In this document: positions 57,562 through 64,000 of the stretch, piece by piece
How the letters are laid out: the number at the start of each line of letters is the position of its first letter
Position numbering within the stretch: position 1 is the stretch's first letter
Source: Centrapalus pauciflorus
Lineage: Eukaryota > Streptophyta > Magnoliopsida > Asterales > Asteraceae
DNA length: 64,000 nt
NCBI GenBank assembly: GCA_020465985.1
Contig: JAANYP010006977.1
Span: forward strand, 1 to 64,000
Reading direction: 5' to 3'
The notes under the pieces: generated by a model
What the model saw: the letters and a program-made list of their open reading frames with translations, nothing else
Databases searched by the model: none
Told to the model about the DNA's origin: nothing
Made by a program: the position numbers and the translations under genes

Positions 57562-58020
57562 GTGTCATTGATGCTCTAAGATATCGTATGTCTCAAACTG
57601 CTCAAGTTTCTTAGAACAGCTTAGACAGAACAGGCTCTGCACGTTCTATACTTAGCCAATTTCTGGAACCTTGGACAGCTTGGACATATAACAGGTTTTA
57701 CAAAATAAGTTTTAGCTTCAAACCTGTTCTATTGAAAAAACCTCCACCCTGCTCACTCTCTCAATCTGTCATACAAGACAATGTCTTGTAACCTGGTCAG
57801 CTGTTGAACAGAAACCTGTTCTCATGTAGCTACACAGGTTGAATGAACAGCTTGAGGAATGAACAACTTGTGATGAAACCTGCTTATCACAGGTTTGAAC
57901 AACATCTTAGAACATCAGTTTTAATTACCTTTCGTCACAATTAAGTTACTTAATATTTGTATTTATTTAACTTAATTATGTGCGGATAATGCTTGTTAAT
58001 GTCTGTTAGTAGTTAAAAAG
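57562..58020 (+). other. pol-to-third-ORF spacer, copy C
   Basis: Non-coding, with CTGTTC/GAACAG words and the full 19-base palindrome TACAAGACAATGTCTTGTA at 57772-57790, as in A. Confidence 0.6.
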
Positions 58021-58250
58021 GTTCAAGTGGTCTGACAACCGTTCTGACATGGCAAACCGTTCCGTTTTCCGTTAAAGAACATTTCAAGTCAACCACCCAA
58101 ACCTTTCCCTCTCCTACTCACTCACATTCAAATCCTATAAATACCTCCTTTCACTGTTTCATATTCTTCTTCTTCTCTACTGCTTCCATAACCATCTGAA
58201 AAACCCTAAATCGACTAAGAGTCTAGTATCCTTCAATCCACTACTCTCAA
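58021..58250 (+). promoter_or_regulatory. Putative internal promoter of the third ORF, copy C
   Basis: Four CCGTT cores at 58039, 58057, 58062 and 58069, then TATAAATA at 58136-58143, a CT-rich leader (58145-58195), AAACCCTAAA at 58201-58210, and the ATG at 58251. TATA-to-ATG is about 110 bases, enough for a start site and short leader. Confidence 0.6.
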
Positions 58251-61200
58251 ATGGCTCACCAAAACAACCCCTTACTTCCAGTATTCATTGGTGATGATGT
58301 TGAAAAACATCCCTCAGTCACCACGATGCTCACTTTGAACCCACAAACTATATATCCAACTTAACCATTCCCAAAAACTACGAGGGTAAAGGTTATGAAA
58401 ACATGGGGGAGTTTCTTCAAGTTCACCCCCTGCATTATGCTATGACTGCATCTCCTAGTGTCCTGTACCAGGAGATGGTGTATGAGTTTTGGTACACCTG
58501 TGCTTATGATCCATCAACCAAAACCATTAGGGGAACCATCCTCAATGGGACTCAGACCATTGAGATAACCACTGCTCTTCTCAAGGAAGTCCTTCATCTT
58601 CCTGTTACTGAAACATACAACAAGCCACAGCCTGAGAATGATCAGATGTGCAATCTGCTACGCTTCAGTGGTGTAGCAGAACCCAAAGTTGGAGCCACTC
58701 TATTCAGAAGGGATCTATCACCTACATACAGCTTCCTATTTGCCTCAGTGTTGATGTGCTTTAGCAGCAAGGTTAGTTCATTTGACCAGCTTAGTAGAGA
58801 TGAAATCCCCATAGTCCTACAGCTTGTGGATGGGACTACTCTGAACATGGCTCGTTGGATTTTCGTGAATCTGAGGAACTTGGTACCGCAAGAAACTCGT
58901 CCAGCTACTGTCAAATATCCAAGGTTTCTGAGCCTCATATTCAAACATGTCTGTGGTGAGCAACTCTACAACTCTCATCCCTTGTTACTAGGTTTGGTGG
59001 AAGGACCCTCTGCTGTGAGTGTGGATCCAGTGGCTGCTCCCAAGAGAAAATCCAATCCAGGCCCAAAGTGGTCAAAAGGGGCATGAAATCGACTGAAGCT
59101 GAGCCTGTCCTCAAGAAGGCTAAAACAGTTAAGTCAAAGTCTGCCCCATCAACCTCAGTGGCTGAAGGGGAGCAGACTTCTCACTCTGGTTCATTCATTG
59201 AACCTGAAGCCTTTGTGGTTGGTGCCTCTATGGCACCTGAGACCATGGAACAGGTTAACCCCCATGTTTCTGACCGAGTCTCACCTCCAGTCCAAACAGA
59301 ACCCATCCTCACTTCTCCACAACATCCATCCTCCACTTCATCCCTCAAATCATACAACAGACGCAAATCCTTAGCCAAAAAGAAACCATCATCCCAAACT
59401 AGCCACTCTTACCCCTCCCAACAGGAGTAAGTTGAAAAAGAAGCAACCCTTGCTGCTTCTCCTATTTTGGGAGAAAGATCAACACCTTTGGAGCAGGCTT
59501 CACTCCAACATGAGTCAACCCAGAGTCAGCCTAGACCCTCTGGTTCCTCCTAACATGAACCAGTTGTACAAAAGGAGACTACCACATTCACTATTCCAGC
59601 CTCCCAACAGGCTGAGGGTATTGAAAGATAGGAGTTCACTCCACTCCACACTGAGTCCACACAGTCTCCACTTCATACTTCTCCTACATCATCTGAGTCT
59701 TCACGGGATGCCAAAGTTGCTGGAACAGACCATCCAGCAGATCAACCTCAAACTTCTGCTCCTGGTGATGCAGTTGTTGTACACCCAACAGCTGTTGAAG
59801 GACCCTCATCCCAAGCTGATGAACCTGAGGGATTGGACCATCCCTCTGGTGAGGCTACTCTCCAAATGCAAATTCCATCATCAGGTTTTACTACTGATGA
59901 TGTTGAAATGCACATCCCCTCTCCCCATGAAGAGGTGCCTGAAAACCAAGGTGCTACTGAGGGAACCACCCCAGGTCTTAATGAAGGTGTTGCAACACAA
60001 GCAGCATCTGAAAGGCCACCAACTCCTACCACCTCACCTAATGATGCAGATATAGCCACTGATGAAGGTTCCCTTGACCCTTCCAAACTGGGCCATCTCA
60101 CATACGCCCAGGCTATGGAATAACTCTCTAAAGTCTCTCTGCCTTCCCCCACAAATCCTTAAACACCTGCGTCATCATCATCACATTCTCATTCTTCACC
60201 CTCTACCTAATTCAAACAATCCACACATACTCCTCCATCCCCCAAAGATCTTCCTTTGATGGATCAACTCTCTTTGCTAACTAACAAAGTTGGTTCTTTG
60301 GAAAACTCCATGACCTCCCTACCTTCTATAATATCAGGCTCAGTGTCTGCTCAGCTTAAGGGATTTTTTGATTCGTTCAAGACTTCCTTTCCAACCCCTC
60401 CTCCTCAAGCTGATCAATCCTCACAGCTACTGGCACTCACTGCACAACTGCAAACACTCTCCACTACCCTTTCCAAAATTCTTTCTACTCAACAAATCTT
60501 TATGTCCTCTCTGGCAGTTGTCTCCCAACAGTTGTCAACTCTCCTTAACACTTGCACAAATACTCTTCCTTCCACGATGGCCAGCTTGAACACCTTAGTA
60601 GTCTCTCTGTCAAATTCTGTGTCATCAAACCTTGATGATATGCAAAATTCTCTTGAATTAAATCTTGCACAACTTCGAAGTTTGCTGTTCACAGCTTCCG
60701 ACAGGGAAGCAATCTGTCAGCTGTCATCTCTTGCTACTTCCCAATCTACCTCTCTTTATACCTGTCTTGCCCAACTTCTAGAGGTAAAGGACAACTTCGC
60801 TTTCTTAGTGCATAGCCTTGTTGGCTCCAAATCTGCTGCCCAGCCTGCTGAATTCACTTCTTCAGTGTCAGTGGGACAAGCAACATGTGTTTCACAAATA
60901 GGTCCTACTGTGGATGTCTCCCAAACAACTGAAGCTGCTCTGCCTACTCAGGCTGGATCTCTAAACCCTGCTCCATCTAAGGGGGAGGAATCCATTCCTG
61001 GGGACAGGCCAAGCAGAAGGAGACATTTAATACTAGAGCATACAGAAGAAGAAGAGGAAGAGGAACCTGAAGCTGTTCTAACCACAACAGCTGAAGGGAA
61101 GAAGAAAGACTAAGTACACCCTGACTACCTCAAAGCTGCCCAACTGAAATTTGATAAGGCTAGGGCCAAAGAAATGGGTGTTTCTTTGGGGACTTATTAC

Positions 61201-62209
61201 AAATACAAAGAGGAGCAGCTTAGAGCTTTTGAAAAGCTAAATAAAGATGAAGCCTCTGCAAAAGCTGCAAGGGCCATTGCATACAAGGAGGCAAGAAAAG
61301 TTAAAATGCCTTCCTTGGATGTCCAAAGGAAACTGCTGGAGGCTGCCAAAGAGTCAGTGGCTGAGAAGGAAGGAGAAAAAGAACAGGGTGCTCAGGTCTC
61401 TGTGACCAAGTCTAAGCCAGCATCCTCCTCTGCAAGAGCCCAAATTCACTTTGACAACTTGGCAAGGAAGAAGTTCTTTGATGTTGCAAACAGAAGGCTT
61501 GCCAAGGAGACAATTGTCAAAGCTGTTCTCATTTCAAAGAAAGGCAAACAGTGGAAACTACAGATAACCAGAGTGGGTGTTGAAGGTCCAGACTGGAAGC
61601 ATATGAACACACTGATGTTGCTCAAATGGGATACAGCGAATGGGTGGAATTGGCAGTTGCCTTGAGCCAGTCTAAGTCTAAAACTGTTAAGACTATCAGG
61701 GCATATGTCAAAACGTTAATGGAGAGAATGAAGAATCTTGTCCTGATTACTGAAGAACAAATCAAGGGTACCTTAGTGGTTGAACCCAAGATAAAGGCCA
61801 TGAGAAGGAGAAATGATACTGAGCTGGAAGAACTCCTGGTAATGATTGATCAAGGTGATGTAGCTGTTGAGATCAAGGGAGCAGATCACAGCCTGTCCAG
61901 GGGAGTGGAACATGAGGAAGACAAGCTGATAGAGGAACCTAAGCTTGGGGTATTTTTTGTAGATCCCTTATAAAAGACGCATCAGATTTACACAAGGTTG
62001 GTCTTAAGTAGCTCATTGCTTTTAGACTTGCCAACTCCTTTAAAAAATCTATAAGATAGAGAGCAGCTATCTGGGAACAGCTCAAAGGGTTCCATGAGAG
62101 AGGAGAGCTTCAACATCCCAACTTGATGTTCCTAAGAAGTGAAATGGAGGAAATTGAAGAAACCAGGGAGCATTTCGAGCAAATGTTCCATCTGCTGCTG
62201 AGTAGATGA
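58251..62209 (+). pseudogene. Third ORF of copy C, broken, full extent
   Basis: ATG at 58251 (MAHQNNPLLPVFIGDDV), end at TGA 62207-62209: about 1,320 codons if unbroken. Open pieces: 58403-59086, 59068-59430, 59833-60123, 60256-61113, 61174-61665, 61626-61973. In order: globular N-terminus (to about 59000); basic and Ser/Pro/Thr/Gln-rich middle; a stretch with heptad-like Leu/Ser/Thr spacing (60256-60850); an acidic EEEEEEEP patch; a Lys/Ala/Glu helix region; a C-terminal block (ARAQIHFDNLARKKFFD, KGKQWKLQITRVG) and a charged helical tail. No signal peptide or membrane helix recognised. Role unknown. Confidence 0.75.
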
Positions 62210-62522
62210 AGAATGGAAGTTGTCCATTAGTTGGACAGGCTTGCCGTTACTTGCTCCCACCATCAACAGTCTAACATGTTGAATTTCTTTATGTACGTAT
62301 GTTGTACTGTATTACATTAGTTGTAATTTTTATATTACATCAGCTGTAATTTACTTTAGTACATTAGTTGTACTCTTGTAAGAACATATGTTGTTTGTAA
62401 TCAAAATAAGTATATATAAACTGATCGTTTACTTTACTTAAATGTTGTAATTTTATTTCAGCAAAGTCTATTGTAAAAATATATAGAGATTATTGATAGA
62501 ATCAGCTTAGACTGATTATTGC
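62210..62522 (+). other. 3' untranslated region of copy C with small hairpins
   Basis: Three 6-bp, 5-nt-loop hairpins: 62311-62327 (ATTACA/TGTAAT, loop TTAGT), 62334-62350 (ATTACA/TGTAAT, loop TCAGC), 62358-62374 (AGTACA/TGTACT, loop TTAGT). The rest is AT-rich. Confidence 0.7.
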
Positions 62523-62536
62523 AAATAGGGGGAGAT
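62523..62536 (+). other. Polypurine tract of copy C
   Basis: AAATAGGGGGAGAT directly before the 3' LTR; same as in B. Confidence 0.92.
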
Positions 62537-63660
62537 TGTTAGGCACAAAAAGGCCTCAGTCAAACCTGTTCTACATCTTAAGGGGAGATTTTTAATCAAA
62601 CCTGTTTGATGCACTTGAAGGTATAATTTAAGGGATGTTAATGCCTTATTGAAACCTGATAAGTGATTTGCAATATTAGTCAAAGTTGTTTACCCTGTTG
62701 CATTTGTTGCAACTAAGGCAGATTGTCCAAGTTGTTCTATTCTATTGAACAGGCTGGACATAAACTGTCTACGCTGCTCTATCATGTTGAGCAGCTTGGA
62801 CAAATACTAAGTGTTTTGTTGTTTGTGAACAGAATCTGTTCTTTGTGAACATGCGAAACACTTTATGGAATATGTTTCCAAGTCCTCATGTATTGTTTTG
62901 GACTACAAGATCAGTTTACAAAGTCGAAGACAAAGTGGAAAACAGAAGCTGCAAAAGACTGCATATGCTGTTTTGTTACATGAAGACAAAGTGGATATTT
63001 GAAATGGGTGACAGACCATTTCTTATATCAAAATGGTCTTAACAAAAGATGAAAGGTTCAAACTTGACATTCCTCTTTTGGTTAAAGCCTTTGACAACAG
63101 AGACAAAAAGAAAAAGACAAAGATTCTGCCAAGTAGAGACAAGTCTGCTTTATTAGAATGTGCAGAAAAGTTGTTTTGTCTTTTTGGAAAGACATCCCAC
63201 TATCTCCTTGTCCAATGAGGAAGCTTTACTGAGATTCTCAGTGAGAGTATAAAAGGTAGCTTCTAAGGAATGTGAGACAACTAAGAGTGAGAAATTCAGA
63301 TCGTGCATTGAAGTGTGTTTTTCATGCATGCAAGTCTGCTTGAATAAAATAGTAACGTGTCTCCAAGCTGTTATTTTTCGAGCTGTAATCTGTGTCTTGT
63401 AAACAGCGAGTTCATCTTAGTGAGTGTATTCATTTTACCTAGTCTGAGTGTGTCTTAGATTAGTTAAACATATGTTGTATCTGTCATCTCAGCTTGAACC
63501 ATTTCGCAGTTCAAGCTTGTTTGTAATTAACACTTGTTGATAATATACACAAACATTAAGAAAAGTTTGTTGCGTTTTAATTAGTTGTATTCACCCCCCC
63601 CCCCCCCCCCCCAGTCTACAGCTTAGAACAACATACTAGGAAAACCTTTTGGGACCTACA
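62537..63660 (+). repeat. 3' LTR of copy C
   Basis: 1124 bp, TGTTAGGCAC to GACCTACA. TATAAAAG at 63248-63255. A run of about 19 C at 63594-63612, where the 5' LTR has only seven. Confidence 0.93.
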
Positions 63661-64000
63661 GTGGACTACAAATCTACGGTCTTTTGGCCTCGATTTCCGT
63701 TCCAATATTGTTATAACGGATTTCGACCTATGAAACACAAAAATTAACAAAATCAGCATCATTTGAGGCATTTCGGAATGAAAACCACACGATATGCTAG
63801 GAAAATGATACGAAATATATGTATAAATATGCACATATCAAAATACTCCACACTTGAATTTTGCTTGTCCTCAAGTAAACCGCAACATAAATGTCTTCAA
63901 CCAGTCCTCATCTCAAAAAAAAGTCTCTAGATACACGATATTGATTCTTAAGCATTAAAGATCTACAAACAATGCATTTAATACCTAGCTAAGCAGATAG
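63661..64000. other. Unresolved older repeat (right of copy C)
   Basis: Continues the element into which C inserted. No ORF. The stretch CTCCACACTTGAATTTTGCTTGTCCTCAAG (within 63845-63876) is of a kind I associate with non-coding parts of large plant LTR elements; that is memory, not proof. Confidence 0.3.

Larger units (their letters stand above)
51756..63660 (+). mobile_element. Sirevirus-type Copia retrotransposon, copy C
   Basis: 11.9 kb with LTRs 51756-52861 and 62537-63660, primer site, polypurine tract, gag, protease, integrase, RT, RNase H, third ORF. Flanks GTGGT and GTGGA (63661-63665) agree at four of five bases. Relative to A it lacks the linker with coiled coil and second zinc knuckle. 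Stops and frameshifts occur throughout. It is the only copy whose third ORF region and 3' end are complete in sense orientation. Confidence 0.95.

Overview
The window is a stack of nested plant transposable elements, and I found no host gene I can support. It looks like AT-rich intergenic DNA of a eudicot. The Copia proteins (two zinc knuckles, an extra ORF after pol, initiator-Met tRNA primer site) are of Sirevirus (SIRE1/Maximus) type and remind me of Asteraceae copies; the family placement is an inference from memory.

Layout. (1) 1-10634, minus strand: Sirevirus copy A, cut by the window edge, with its 5' LTR at 9504-10634. (2) 11367-23065, minus strand: F, a pol-less LTR element with 330-bp LTRs. 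It is interrupted by a hAT-type MITE (21085-21738) and by E (11435-16711, plus strand), a related pol-less element inserted in F's left LTR with a perfect 5-bp target duplication. (3) 23066-27118: unassigned DNA with a GC-rich stretch, a foldback element and short repeats. (4) 27122-49997: a PIF/Harbinger DNA transposon with matching terminal inverted repeats and TTA duplications, about 4.2 kb before it was filled. It carries a DDE transposase pseudogene and a Myb/SANT-like pseudogene, and has been invaded by Sirevirus copy B (28618-41807, minus, inside a transposase exon) and by a second Copia element D (42757-48221, minus). (5) 50001-51755 and 63661-64000: an older unresolved repeat, split by Sirevirus copy C (51756-63660, plus).

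A, B and C share one plan: LTR, primer site, gag with a CCHC knuckle, a linker with a second CCHC knuckle, protease, integrase, reverse transcriptase, RNase H, a spacer of about 690 bp, a very long third ORF (about 1,320 codons in C), a 3' UTR with small hairpins, polypurine tract, LTR. All three are broken, each differently: B lacks the protease core and has YVGD for YVDD, C lacks the linker with the second knuckle, and A has only small lesions in what is visible.

Most interesting signals. E and F lack pol but share non-coding architecture. Directly after the gag remnant E carries seven regularly spaced stem-loops (8-bp stem, 6-nt loop, then CCC) whose stems differ by compensating changes, and F keeps two intact ones and one decayed one at the same place. 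In A, B and C the third ORF is preceded by a conserved TATA box, AACGG/CCGTT cores and a telo-box-like motif, as if it had its own promoter inside the retrotransposon. Further hairpin clusters lie in the Sirevirus LTRs and just before the polypurine tract.
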